A DNA stretch of 24,237 nt from positions 1 to 24,237 of the forward strand of contig JAYEHK010000030.1 of assembly GCA_034659475.1 (NCBI GenBank). Reading direction: 5' to 3'. The notes beneath the pieces were generated by a model that was not told where the DNA came from, searched no databases, and saw only the letters and a program-made list of their open reading frames with translations. This document shows positions 8,211 to 15,601 of this stretch, piece by piece. Origin of the DNA: JAYEHK01 sp034659475. Its GTDB lineage: Bacteria > Bacillota > Syntrophomonadia > Syntrophomonadales > Syntrophomonadaceae. The position numbers and the translations under genes are program-made. How positions within the stretch are numbered: the stretch's first letter is position 1; every line of letters begins with the position of its first letter.

Positions 8211-8216
8211 TATAAT
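8211..8216 (+). promoter_or_regulatory. Likely -10 box for the HD-domain gene
   Basis: A perfect TATAAT lies 33 nt before the TTG start, in an AT-rich tract. No good -35 is visible at 16-18 bp, so only the -10 is supported. Confidence 0.35.
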
Positions 8217-8248
8217 GCTTAAACACAAAAATAATTGAGGTGAAGCGC

Positions 8249-8773
8249 TTGAAACGCATAGAATTGTTATTGAAAGATGCCCTTTACACCGACTATATAG
8301 AAAGAAACACCCAAGAGGAAGAAGGCATGGTATACTGTCAACACGATCTGCATCATCACATTGATGTGGCTCGTATTGCATATATCCTGGTGTTGGAACA
8401 TAATGATTTCAACTATTTTGTAAAAGAAGCCAATCTGAGCAGCAAATTAGCAGCCAAGGAAATAATTTATGCAGCCGGTCTTTTGCATGATATTGGCAAG
8501 TGGAAAGAGTATCAATCAGGAGCAGACCATGCTGCATTTGGAGCAAGACTGGCACACGATATTTTACCGCGTGTCTTTTTTAATCCCAATGAAATTGAAA
8601 TCATCTGTCGGGCTATCTATGAGCATCGCAACATCAGCAAAGATATGAGTTTCCTCGGAGAACGAATTCATCGCGCCGACAACCTCTCCAGAGTCTGCAG
8701 CCAATGCGACCAACACCACCACTGCCCCAAACTGCAAACCCAGGAATTCAGCGTCACCACATTTGAGTATTAA
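8249..8773 (+). CDS. HD-domain protein (putative metal-dependent phosphohydrolase)
   Basis: This is an HD-superfamily protein of 174 aa. Histidines in HDLHHHIDVARIAY and the pair in AAGLLHDIGKWKEY match the H...HD metal-site pattern, followed by DHAAFGARLA and IYEHRN. The substrate cannot be told from sequence. The C-terminus carries CSQCDQHHHCPK, a tight Cys/His cluster that could bind an extra metal. GTG 8240 is also in frame, but GAGGTG at 8237-8242 overlaps it and is correctly spaced (6 nt) for TTG 8249, so the TTG start is preferred. It lies between two repeat elements. folP begins 486 nt further on, past composite repeat B, so co-transcription with the fol genes is doubtful. Confidence 0.8.
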   Translation: MKRIELLLKDALYTDYIERNTQEEEGMVYCQHDLHHHIDVARIAYILVLEHNDFNYFVKEANLSSKLAAKEIIYAAGLLHDIGKWKEYQSGADHAAFGARLAHDILPRVFFNPNEIEIICRAIYEHRNISKDMSFLGERIHRADNLSRVCSQCDQHHHCPKLQTQEFSVTTFEY

Positions 8774-8786
8774 TAGTGACGCAGTA

Positions 8787-9209
8787 GACAGAAGATGCGC
8801 AGTAACAAGAAATGTAAAATTTAACACGGATAACACGGATTTAACGGATTTTCACGGATTTTTTTATAATTTTAAAATGGGACGATTTTTTATGTTCACA
8901 AATGGGGTCAGACCCCATTTGTGAACTTATTGGATACTCTACGTATTTAGATTATTGGGTGGTAACGCTGCATGAAGGGAGCCAGGTTCCTAACTTATTC
9001 GCAGTATTTAATGGAAACCAATTATATGTTCTGAATAAGTTAAGAACCTAGCACCTTTTTTGCTTATGGCGTTGGATTTTAATAGGTTTTTTGGGTGAGT
9101 CAAGGAACCGTCCCCTGACTCACCAATAAAAATTTAAAATCCGTGTAAATCCGTTAAATCCGTGTAATCCGTGTCTATTTCATTCCCCTCTTGTTACGCA
9201 TCATCTGTC
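8787..9209 (-). repeat. Composite palindromic repeat, copy B (complete)
   Basis: This copy is in inverted orientation to copies A and C and shows both outer arms. The left arm (8787-about 8870) and right arm (about 9131-9209) are imperfect inverted repeats of roughly 80 nt, from GACAG near the tip to runs of ACGGATTTAACGGATTT. The core (8894-9124, 231 bp) has the GGGGTCAGACCCC palindrome at 8894-8926 and the GGGGACGG hairpin (complement strand) at 9094-9124, with an internal 20-nt inverted repeat (18/20) between. The element starts 13 nt after the HD-gene stop and ends about 50 nt before folP. No ORF was found in it. Confidence 0.8.
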
Positions 9210-9258
9210 AAAGGTTCAGCATTGATTTATATACACGATAGCAGAAAAGAGGAAGTAT

Positions 9259-10452
9259 ATGCAGGGTCATCATGTTGTGGAGATCAGGGATCTGGAGGAT
9301 GCCAGGTGGCAGTTGGAACAGATTGGCGCCAGTGCTGAGGGCATTGAGTATATGCGTTCCAAGGCAGTGTTTCGCTGTATTAAGTTGAAAAACATTTTGG
9401 TTAAGGCGGCCAACCTCATTAAACAGGAGATGCTCTCCAAGGGGGGAGAGGCTGCGGTAGCCAGGCATGCTGCTAACGGAGAGGGTAAGACTGATGTGTT
9501 GTTAATGGGGACAGTCAGGCAGTATGAGCGCCTGCATGAAAAGTTGCGGCTGCAGCCCTTTGGGCTGTCTTCTTTAGCAGATGAAATCATGCAGCTCGTA
9601 GCTGCACAGGGGAGAACCACAAAGAGGATTCAACTGGCGAATGGCAAGACCTTTGACCTTGGCAAAAAAACAATTATTATGGGAATTCTAAATGTTACAC
9701 CGGATTCGTTTTCGGACGGTGGAAGTTATTATCAGATAGAGGATGCGGCCCAACATGCGCTGGAAATGTGTCAAAACGGGGCCGATATAATTGATGTAGG
9801 GGGGGCCTCGTCCCGGCCTAATTCAATTATGGTGAGTGAAGCAGAAGAACGTCGCAGGGTCGAACCACTAGTGGAACGATTGACAAAAGAAGGCATAATT
9901 GTTTCGGTCGATACCTTTCGGGCTGGGGTCGCAGAAGCTGTTCTAGCGAAAGGCGCCCACATGATTAATGATATCGGGAGTTTACAGATGGATGAAGGAC
10001 TTCTTCCGGTGTTGTTGAAGTATGAGGCACCGGTTGTCATTATGCATAACCGGTTACAGAAGAACCACAATATCCCTTACAAAGATCTTATTTCTGATAT
10101 AATAGGAGAGTTACAAGAGGCGATTGACTTGGCCCTGGATAAAGGGATGTCAAAGGATAAAATAATCATCGATCCAGGGATTGGTTTTGGCAAGACTCCG
10201 GCGCAAAACAGACAGCTTTTAAAAGCTATGCGTGATTTTACGGCCAGCAGGTATCCGGTATTGCTGGGGACATCACGAAAATCTTTTATCGGACATACCC
10301 TTGATTTGGAGGTGGACCAACGGCTGGAAGCTTCCATGGGAACGGTGGCCATTGGGATTATGAATGGTGTGGATATCGTGCGGGTTCATGATGTCAAAGA
10401 GACGAAGAAAATGACAATGATGATGGATGCGGTGCTAAAAGAAAATGGATAA
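9259..10452 (+). CDS. folP: Dihydropteroate synthase with N-terminal extension
   Basis: FolP condenses dihydropterin pyrophosphate with p-aminobenzoate and is the sulfonamide target. The protein is 397 aa, about 120 longer than a minimal DHPS. The catalytic TIM barrel starts near residue 135: NVTPDSFSDGG (145-155), DVGGASSRPN (179-188), VSVDTF, the MHN segment, IDPGIGFGKT, GTSRKSFIG and RVHDV. The usual GGESTRPG loop reads GGASSRPN here. Residues 1-130 are a separate domain with LIKQEMLSKGGEAAV (53-67), an extension I recall from other Peptococcaceae-type FolP proteins but whose job is unknown. ATG 9259 follows GAGGAAG. Its last codons overlap folB by 8 nt. Confidence 0.94.
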   Translation: MQGHHVVEIRDLEDARWQLEQIGASAEGIEYMRSKAVFRCIKLKNILVKAANLIKQEMLSKGGEAAVARHAANGEGKTDVLLMGTVRQYERLHEKLRLQPFGLSSLADEIMQLVAAQGRTTKRIQLANGKTFDLGKKTIIMGILNVTPDSFSDGGSYYQIEDAAQHALEMCQNGADIIDVGGASSRPNSIMVSEAEERRRVEPLVERLTKEGIIVSVDTFRAGVAEAVLAKGAHMINDIGSLQMDEGLLPVLLKYEAPVVIMHNRLQKNHNIPYKDLISDIIGELQEAIDLALDKGMSKDKIIIDPGIGFGKTPAQNRQLLKAMRDFTASRYPVLLGTSRKSFIGHTLDLEVDQRLEASMGTVAIGIMNGVDIVRVHDVKETKKMTMMMDAVLKENG

Positions 10453-10810
10453 GATTATAGCGAGTGGATTACAATTTCAAGGCTGTCACGGCGTATTGCC
10501 ACAGGAAAAAACGGAGGCCCAGATCTTTATCATAGACCTGGGACTATATATAGATCTCGGAAAAGCTGGTATCAGTGATGATCTGCACGATACGGTGTCT
10601 TATGATGATGTGTTCCAGGCAGTCAAGCGTATTGTTGAGAAAGAGCATTACAATTTGATTGAAGCGCTGGCGGAAAACATTGCTGCCGCGATTCTGCTTC
10701 GTTTTCCCGTTCAAGGCGTGGAGGTCACAGTGCGGAAACCGGACGCACCGGTGAAGGGGAAATTTGATTTCTTTGCCGTTTCTATTAAAAGATTTCGCGC
10801 ATCTTTGTAA
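10445..10810 (+). CDS. folB: Dihydroneopterin aldolase
   Basis: FolB cleaves dihydroneopterin to 6-hydroxymethyl-dihydropterin and glycolaldehyde. The 121-aa length is typical. It has FQGCHGVLPQEK with the conserved Glu at 22, the NLIEALAENIA helix with a conserved Glu, and VRKPDAPVKGKFD carrying the active-site lysine near residue 98-100. ATG 10445 overlaps the end of folP (ATGGATAA), implying translational coupling and direct supply of the folate intermediate chain. Confidence 0.94.
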   Translation: MDKIIASGLQFQGCHGVLPQEKTEAQIFIIDLGLYIDLGKAGISDDLHDTVSYDDVFQAVKRIVEKEHYNLIEALAENIAAAILLRFPVQGVEVTVRKPDAPVKGKFDFFAVSIKRFRASL

Positions 10811-10873
10811 CGATTTTGTAAATAAAACAGTTGCTCATGTAGAAACCATGTGCTAATTTAGAGGTGAACACAA

Positions 10874-11377
10874 TTGAAAAAGAAGGCGTACATTAGTTTA
10901 GGCTCCAATATGGGAGATAAATGGGAAAACTTGTCTGATGCGCTTTATCATATAGAAGCAACAAAGGGCGTAAAGATTACTGGAGAATCTTCCCTTTATT
11001 TAACTGCCCCCTGGGGCAAAACAGACCAGGATGCTTTTGCAAACCAGGTGGTGGCCGTTGAAACAGAGTTGTCAGCACTTGATTTATTAAAAGTATTACA
11101 AAATATTGAAATTAAATTGGGACGTCGGAGAATTGAACACTGGGGTCCCCGGACGATAGATCTGGATATTCTTTTGTACGGAGAGGATATCATTGAACAG
11201 GAGGAATTAAAGGTTCCTCATCCGTATATGCAGGAACGTTTGTTTGTACTGGTGCCCCTTCATGAAATTGAACCGGAGCTTCAATTGCCTGATGGGACAG
11301 GAATCAGGGAGGTGTTGAATAGAGAGCTTGCCCGGAACGGAAATAAAAGCATAATACAAAATCTGAGTTTTAGCTAG
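10874..11377 (+). CDS. folK: 2-amino-4-hydroxy-6-hydroxymethyldihydropteridine pyrophosphokinase
   Basis: FolK transfers pyrophosphate from ATP to 6-hydroxymethyl-dihydropterin, making the FolP substrate. The 167-aa protein has SLGSN (8-12), RRIEHWGPRTIDLDILLYG (85-103; Mg-binding aspartates 96 and 98) and the VPHPYMQERLFVLVPL strand. The start is TTG 10874, placed 7 nt after GAGGTG at 10861-10866; no better ATG exists. It is separated from folB by 63 nt without an obvious terminator. With folP and folB it gives three of the folate steps; folE and a dihydroneopterin triphosphate phosphatase are not in the window. Confidence 0.94.
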   Translation: MKKKAYISLGSNMGDKWENLSDALYHIEATKGVKITGESSLYLTAPWGKTDQDAFANQVVAVETELSALDLLKVLQNIEIKLGRRRIEHWGPRTIDLDILLYGEDIIEQEELKVPHPYMQERLFVLVPLHEIEPELQLPDGTGIREVLNRELARNGNKSIIQNLSFS

Positions 11378-11446
11378 GAGTCTGACTCATACACTCCTAA
11401 CTAAATAAACCGCCTATATCTCGAAAGGGAACAGGACGGTAAGTAC

Positions 11447-11481
11447 GGATACAAAGCAATGTGCGGTTATTGCTTTGATCC
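11447..11481 (+). promoter_or_regulatory. Hairpin just upstream of the DUF2520-pan ribosome site
   Basis: A stem pairs CAAAGCAAT (11452-11460) with ATTGCTTTG (11469-11477) perfectly and extends to GGAT/ATCC with one bulged A. It ends a few bases before the SD GAGGAGG. There is no T-tract, so it does not look like a terminator; it may influence translation of the operon's first gene or be incidental. Confidence 0.35.
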
Positions 11482-11499
11482 ACGAGGAGGTATTTTGTT

Positions 11500-12393
11500 A
11501 TGAAAAGGATCGGCATTATCGGAGCGGGGGTCGTGGGAACCGCTGTCGGAGCCGTTTTGTATACCAAAGGCTATGAGATTACGGGTGTATATGATATTAA
11601 GCCCGAATCTACAAATCAGCTTGTGGAACGCATTGGATGTACAGCCTTTGATTTTCCTCAGGAAGTTTCTCGGTCAGCGGATATTCTGTTCATTACTACG
11701 TGTGATAGTGCAATAAGAAGAGCAGTAGACTCGCTGGCACAATGTGATGGTTTTCATTTAGGTCAGATTGTCGTCCACATGAGTGGGGCGCAGTCGTCAG
11801 AAGTTTTGGATAGAGCGAAAGATTTTGGTGCCCAGGTTCTCTCTGTTCATCCGCTTCAATCTTTTGCTAATCTAGAGATGGCGGAAAAAACCCTTCCAGG
11901 TTCGATTTTCAGTATTGAAGGAGATAAAGACGCTTATGACGCCGCAGTGTGTATTGTAGAAACACTTGGTGGAGAGTATTTCTTTATTGATAGAAGCGCA
12001 AAACCCCTGTATCATGCAGGGGCTTGTGTTGTGTCCAATTATCTGGTAACCCTGATTGATTTTGGGGTGAAATTACTGGAGACAACCGGGATCCCTAAAG
12101 GTCTGGCAACCAAGTCTTTATTGCCTCTCATTAACGGGACCGTTAAGAACGTTGAAAATATTGGGATTCCCAAAGCTCTGACCGGACCGATTGCCCGGGG
12201 TGATTTGTCTACGATTACAAAGCACCTGGCATGTCTGGAAGAAATGGCTCCTGAATTAATGAAATTATACAGCTGGCTGGGAATGCAAACAGCCGAGATT
12301 GCTGTAGAAAAAGGAACCATTGATACAGCAGCGATGGAAGAATTTCAGAAGATGTTCTTACAGGAACTCGCACGCACCGCGGCGATACGTTAA
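11500..12393 (+). CDS. Rossmann-fold/DUF2520 oxidoreductase, candidate ketopantoate reductase
   Basis: This 297-aa protein opens with a dinucleotide-binding loop, GIIGAGVVGTAVGAV (5-19), and continues with ADILFITTCDSAI, then VVHMSGAQSS and LSVHPLQSFAN, and a C-terminal helical domain containing KSLLPLINGTVKN and TGPIARGD. That order matches the Rossmann-like plus DUF2520 family (6-phosphogluconate/ketopantoate-reductase-like fold). It is 12 nt upstream of panB in the same unit, and no canonical panE is in the window, so it may supply NADPH-dependent reduction of ketopantoate to pantoate. That role is inferred from position and fold; IlvC elsewhere in the genome could also do the job. ATG 11500 follows GAGGAGG. 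Confidence 0.85.
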   Translation: MKRIGIIGAGVVGTAVGAVLYTKGYEITGVYDIKPESTNQLVERIGCTAFDFPQEVSRSADILFITTCDSAIRRAVDSLAQCDGFHLGQIVVHMSGAQSSEVLDRAKDFGAQVLSVHPLQSFANLEMAEKTLPGSIFSIEGDKDAYDAAVCIVETLGGEYFFIDRSAKPLYHAGACVVSNYLVTLIDFGVKLLETTGIPKGLATKSLLPLINGTVKNVENIGIPKALTGPIARGDLSTITKHLACLEEMAPELMKLYSWLGMQTAEIAVEKGTIDTAAMEEFQKMFLQELARTAAIR

Positions 12394-12405
12394 GGAGGGA
12401 ATAAA

Positions 12406-13236
12406 ATGGCAAGGGTTACAACAGCAACCTTAAGAGATAAAAAAAGCAAGGGTGAAAAAATAACCATGCTCACTTCGTACGATTATTCCATGGCGGGAAT
12501 GGTCGATGAAGCAGGCATTGATATGATACTCGTAGGCGATTCTCTGGGAATGGTTCAACTGGGTTATGAAAACACACTTTCCGTGACGATGGAAGACATG
12601 CTGCATCATACGGCCGCCGTAGTCAGAGGAACGAAAAACACAATGGTTGTGGGGGACATGCCGTTTTTGTCTTACCACATTTCTACGACGGAAGCCGTTC
12701 GCAATGCCGGACGTTTTATTCAGGAAACCGGATGCCAGTCGATTAAACTGGAAGGTGGACTGGAACGCATCGATACGGTAAAAGCCATTCTTGATGCACA
12801 GATTCCTGTTATGGCTCATATTGGCTTAACCCCGCAATCTGTTAATCAATTCGGAGGCTTTAAGGTTCAGGGTAAGGATGTCGAAACTGCACAGAAGCTC
12901 ATTGCTTCTGCAAAAGCGCTTGATGAGGCTGGCGTTTTTGGCATTGTATTAGAATGTGTCCCCACGCTTTTGGCGAAAAGAATCAGCGAAGAGGTCTCTG
13001 TGCCAACCATCGGGATTGGTGCGGGACCTTATTGTGATGGGCAGGTACTGGTGATTAACGATATGCTGGGAATGTTCAAAGGACATATCCCTAAATTTGT
13101 AAAGAAATTTGCGAACCTTGAACCCCTCATCCTGGAGGCGCTTCAATCCTATAAAACAGAGGTAGAAAATGGGACGTTTCCAGCAGACGAACACGGCTTC
13201 ACAATCAAAGATGACGTGCTCGAAAAGCTGTATTAA
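12406..13236 (+). CDS. panB: 3-methyl-2-oxobutanoate hydroxymethyltransferase
   Basis: PanB adds a hydroxymethyl group from methylene-tetrahydrofolate to ketoisovalerate, forming ketopantoate. The 276-aa protein is standard length, with TSYDYSMA (23-30), VGDSLGMV (43-50, Mg-binding Asp45), VVGDMPF with the second Asp at 84, IKLEGG, HIGLTPQS and the catalytic Glu in VLECVP, then TIGIGAG. ATG 12406 follows AAGGAGGG. It uses a one-carbon folate donor, which fits the neighbouring fol genes. It is followed by panC after 25 nt. Confidence 0.96.
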   Translation: MARVTTATLRDKKSKGEKITMLTSYDYSMAGMVDEAGIDMILVGDSLGMVQLGYENTLSVTMEDMLHHTAAVVRGTKNTMVVGDMPFLSYHISTTEAVRNAGRFIQETGCQSIKLEGGLERIDTVKAILDAQIPVMAHIGLTPQSVNQFGGFKVQGKDVETAQKLIASAKALDEAGVFGIVLECVPTLLAKRISEEVSVPTIGIGAGPYCDGQVLVINDMLGMFKGHIPKFVKKFANLEPLILEALQSYKTEVENGTFPADEHGFTIKDDVLEKLY

Positions 13237-13261
13237 CAGAGGGGATAAGAGGGCGTAAAAG

Positions 13262-14110
13262 ATGAAGGTATTTAATCAAATTCAAGCCATGCAGGATTGG
13301 TGTAAGGAAAAAAAACAACAGGGATATTCCGTTGGACTGGTGCCAACCATGGGGTATTTACATGAGGGACATGTAACACTGGTTCGCCAGGCCAAAAAGC
13401 AATGTGATGTTGTCGTGGTCTCTATCTTTGTCAATCCGATTCAGTTTGGGCAGGGAGAAGATTTTGAGGACTATCCCCGTGATCTGGAGAAAGACAATTT
13501 CTTGCTGGAAGCTGAACAGGTAGATGCCATCTTTGCACCGACCGCCAGAGAGATGTTTCCGCACGGTTTCAACACATTTGTTGAGGCTTATGGAGAGATT
13601 AGTCAAAAACTTTGTGCCCAGGCCCGACCAGGACATTTTAAAGGCGTTACGACAGTCGTCAGTAAACTATTTCATATATGTTTGCCTGAGCAGGCGTTTT
13701 TCGGACAAAAGGATGCCCAGCAGGTCATGATCATTGAAAAAATGGTCAGGGAGTTAAATTTCCCGCTGGAGATTGTCCGTGTTCCAATCGTGAGGGAAGA
13801 AGATGGTCTTGCGAAGAGTTCCCGTAATGTGTATCTCACGAAAGAACAAAGACAGCAGGCGTTGGTCCTGAATCGTTCTTTGCGATTGGCAGGAGAGATG
13901 ATCAGAGACGGGGAGAGAAATGTGGAAAAGGTCAAACAGCTGATGGTGCAGTGCATACAGGAGAGTCCGCTGGCTGAAATCGGGTATGTGGAGATATACG
14001 ATGGATACGATCTTTCCAATATCAAGGAGATAAACGGCAGGGCATTGATTGCGCTGGCGGTAAAGTTTGGGAAAACCAGGTTAATTGATAACCTGTTAGT
14101 GGAGGTGTAA
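13262..14110 (+). CDS. panC: Pantothenate synthetase (pantoate--beta-alanine ligase)
   Basis: PanC joins pantoate and beta-alanine through a pantoyl-adenylate. The 282-aa protein has the nucleotidyltransferase HIGH-type motif in PTMGYLHEGH (28-37), SIFVNPIQFG, FEDYPRDLEKD, the RPGHFKGVTTVV segment, FGQKDAQQ and the KMSKS-like SSRNVYL. ATG 13262 is preceded by an AGAGGG site. Its 3' end (GGAGGTG) forms the ribosome site of panD, so the two are translationally close. Confidence 0.96.
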   Translation: MKVFNQIQAMQDWCKEKKQQGYSVGLVPTMGYLHEGHVTLVRQAKKQCDVVVVSIFVNPIQFGQGEDFEDYPRDLEKDNFLLEAEQVDAIFAPTAREMFPHGFNTFVEAYGEISQKLCAQARPGHFKGVTTVVSKLFHICLPEQAFFGQKDAQQVMIIEKMVRELNFPLEIVRVPIVREEDGLAKSSRNVYLTKEQRQQALVLNRSLRLAGEMIRDGERNVEKVKQLMVQCIQESPLAEIGYVEIYDGYDLSNIKEINGRALIALAVKFGKTRLIDNLLVEV

Positions 14111-14113
14111 CTG

Positions 14114-14470
14114 GTGCTTCGGTATATGTTAAAATCCAAGATTCACAGGGCGGTCGTTACGGAGGCCGATCTTAATTATATAGGTAGCATTACCATTGAT
14201 AAGAATCTAATGGATGCAGCCGATATCCTGGAGGATGAGAAAGTTACGATTGTTAATAATAACAACGGTGCACGTTTTGAAACCTATGTCATTGAGGGAG
14301 AACCAGGCTCTAACGTTGTTTGTCTGAATGGGGCAGCTGCACGTCTGGTAGAACCCGGTGATGTGATTATTATATTGACCTATGCGCTAATGGAAGACGA
14401 AGAAATAAAGAATTATAAACCCATCCGGGTTTTTGTGAACGAGAAAAACGAAATCACGGAAATAGACTAA
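14114..14470 (+). CDS. panD: Aspartate 1-decarboxylase proenzyme
   Basis: PanD decarboxylates aspartate to beta-alanine for PanC after self-cleavage to a pyruvoyl enzyme. The 118-aa protein has KSKIHRAVVTEADLNYIGSI, with the Gly24-Ser25 cleavage site at the canonical position when GTG 14114 is used as start. NNNNGAR and CLNGAAARLVEPGD follow. The alternative ATG 14126 would shift that numbering and drop conserved N-terminal residues, so GTG is preferred; GGAGGTG sits 6 nt upstream, inside the end of panC. It is slightly shorter than PanD proteins with longer tails. Confidence 0.96.
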   Translation: MLRYMLKSKIHRAVVTEADLNYIGSITIDKNLMDAADILEDEKVTIVNNNNGARFETYVIEGEPGSNVVCLNGAAARLVEPGDVIIILTYALMEDEEIKNYKPIRVFVNEKNEITEID

Positions 14471-14512
14471 ACTCCCATGCTGGCGTGGTACGAGCACCGA
14501 TAAAAACGAGCG

Positions 14513-14600
14513 AGGGGTTAGGCGTGAGGCGTAACTGTAAAGGGATACTAACCCTTCTATCCATTTAAATCCGTGTCTTCAGGGTCCGTGTAATTTGCGT
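14513..14600. repeat. Short repeat remnants between panD and nadA
   Basis: AGGGGTTAG (14513-14521) and CTAACCCTT (14548-14556) form an imperfect inverted pair. They are followed by ATCCGTGT-type units (14568-14600) like the outer arms of the composite repeats. There is no T-tract, so termination here is unsupported. The rest of the 189-bp gap shows no clear promoter. Confidence 0.4.
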
Positions 14601-14659
14601 CTAATCAAAAATGTAATTGTCTTACGAATTGCGATAAACGAAAGGGGATCTTCGAACCA

Positions 14660-15568
14660 ATGTCGGGAAAACTTGTGGATAGGATTATACAACTAAAAAA
14701 AGACAACAACGCAGTCATTCTCGCGCATTATTATCAGTTGCCTGAGATTCAGGAGATTGCAGATTTTGTAGGAGATTCCCTGCAACTTGCCCAGAAGGCC
14801 AGTCAAACGAAGGCAGATGTCATCGTTAGCTGTGGCGTACGCTTTATGGCGGAAACAGCCAAAATATTAAATCCGGAAAAGATGGTCTTGTTGCCTGCAT
14901 CCAATGCAGGTTGTCCCATGGCAGACATGGTGACGGCTGATGCACTGCGGGACAAAAAAGCAGAACATCCTGATGCGGTCGTTGTAACCTATGTGAATTC
15001 ATCTGCAGCGGTGAAAGCCGAGAGCGATATCTGCTGTACTTCCTCTAACGCTGTAAGGGTTGTAGAATCAGTTCCCCCTGATCAGGAGATCCTGTTTGTA
15101 CCTGACCGAAATCTAGGGCAGTTTGTAGCCAGCCAAACCGGAAGAAGAATAATCCTTTGGGACGGCTATTGTCCGGTCCACGATGTGCTGGCGGTACAGG
15201 AATTACAGGCACAGATGGAGGCTTATCCCGATGCGCGGGTTGTGGTTCATCCCGAGTGTCAGCCAGATATTTCTGCCCGGGCGGATGCGGTGAAGTCCAC
15301 AGCAGGTATTTTAGATTACATTAAAAATACGGATGCCAAGACATTTATTGTTGGAACAGAAGAAGGTTTTCTGCACACTGTTCAACAAGATTGTCCTGAC
15401 AAGACCTGCTATCTTGCCAGAAAATCCTTTGTTTGTAAAGATATGAAACAGATTGATTTGCAAACGCTGGTAAGGTCTATGGAAGGACTGGAAGAACAGG
15501 TCATTGTTCCGGAAGGGATTCGCCAAAAGGCATATCAGGCCCTTGAGAACATGTTGCGTCTGGGCTAG
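14660..15568 (+). CDS. nadA: Quinolinate synthase
   Basis: NadA condenses iminoaspartate with dihydroxyacetone phosphate to quinolinate using an oxygen-sensitive [4Fe-4S] cluster. The 302-aa protein matches the short NadA class, with AHYYQLPEIQEIADFVGDS near the N-terminus, HPEC at 197-200 and three cysteines spaced as cluster ligands: C85 (SNAGCPMAD), C171 (WDGYCPVH) and C259 (FVCKDMK). The ATG at 14660 is preceded by AAAGGGG at a rather long distance (about 12 nt). It is the first gene of a nadA-nadB-nadC unit. Confidence 0.96.
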   Translation: MSGKLVDRIIQLKKDNNAVILAHYYQLPEIQEIADFVGDSLQLAQKASQTKADVIVSCGVRFMAETAKILNPEKMVLLPASNAGCPMADMVTADALRDKKAEHPDAVVVTYVNSSAAVKAESDICCTSSNAVRVVESVPPDQEILFVPDRNLGQFVASQTGRRIILWDGYCPVHDVLAVQELQAQMEAYPDARVVVHPECQPDISARADAVKSTAGILDYIKNTDAKTFIVGTEEGFLHTVQQDCPDKTCYLARKSFVCKDMKQIDLQTLVRSMEGLEEQVIVPEGIRQKAYQALENMLRLG

Positions 15569-15601
15569 GGGCGTAGGAAAGTGTAAGGTTTTAGGTGAAA
15601 T

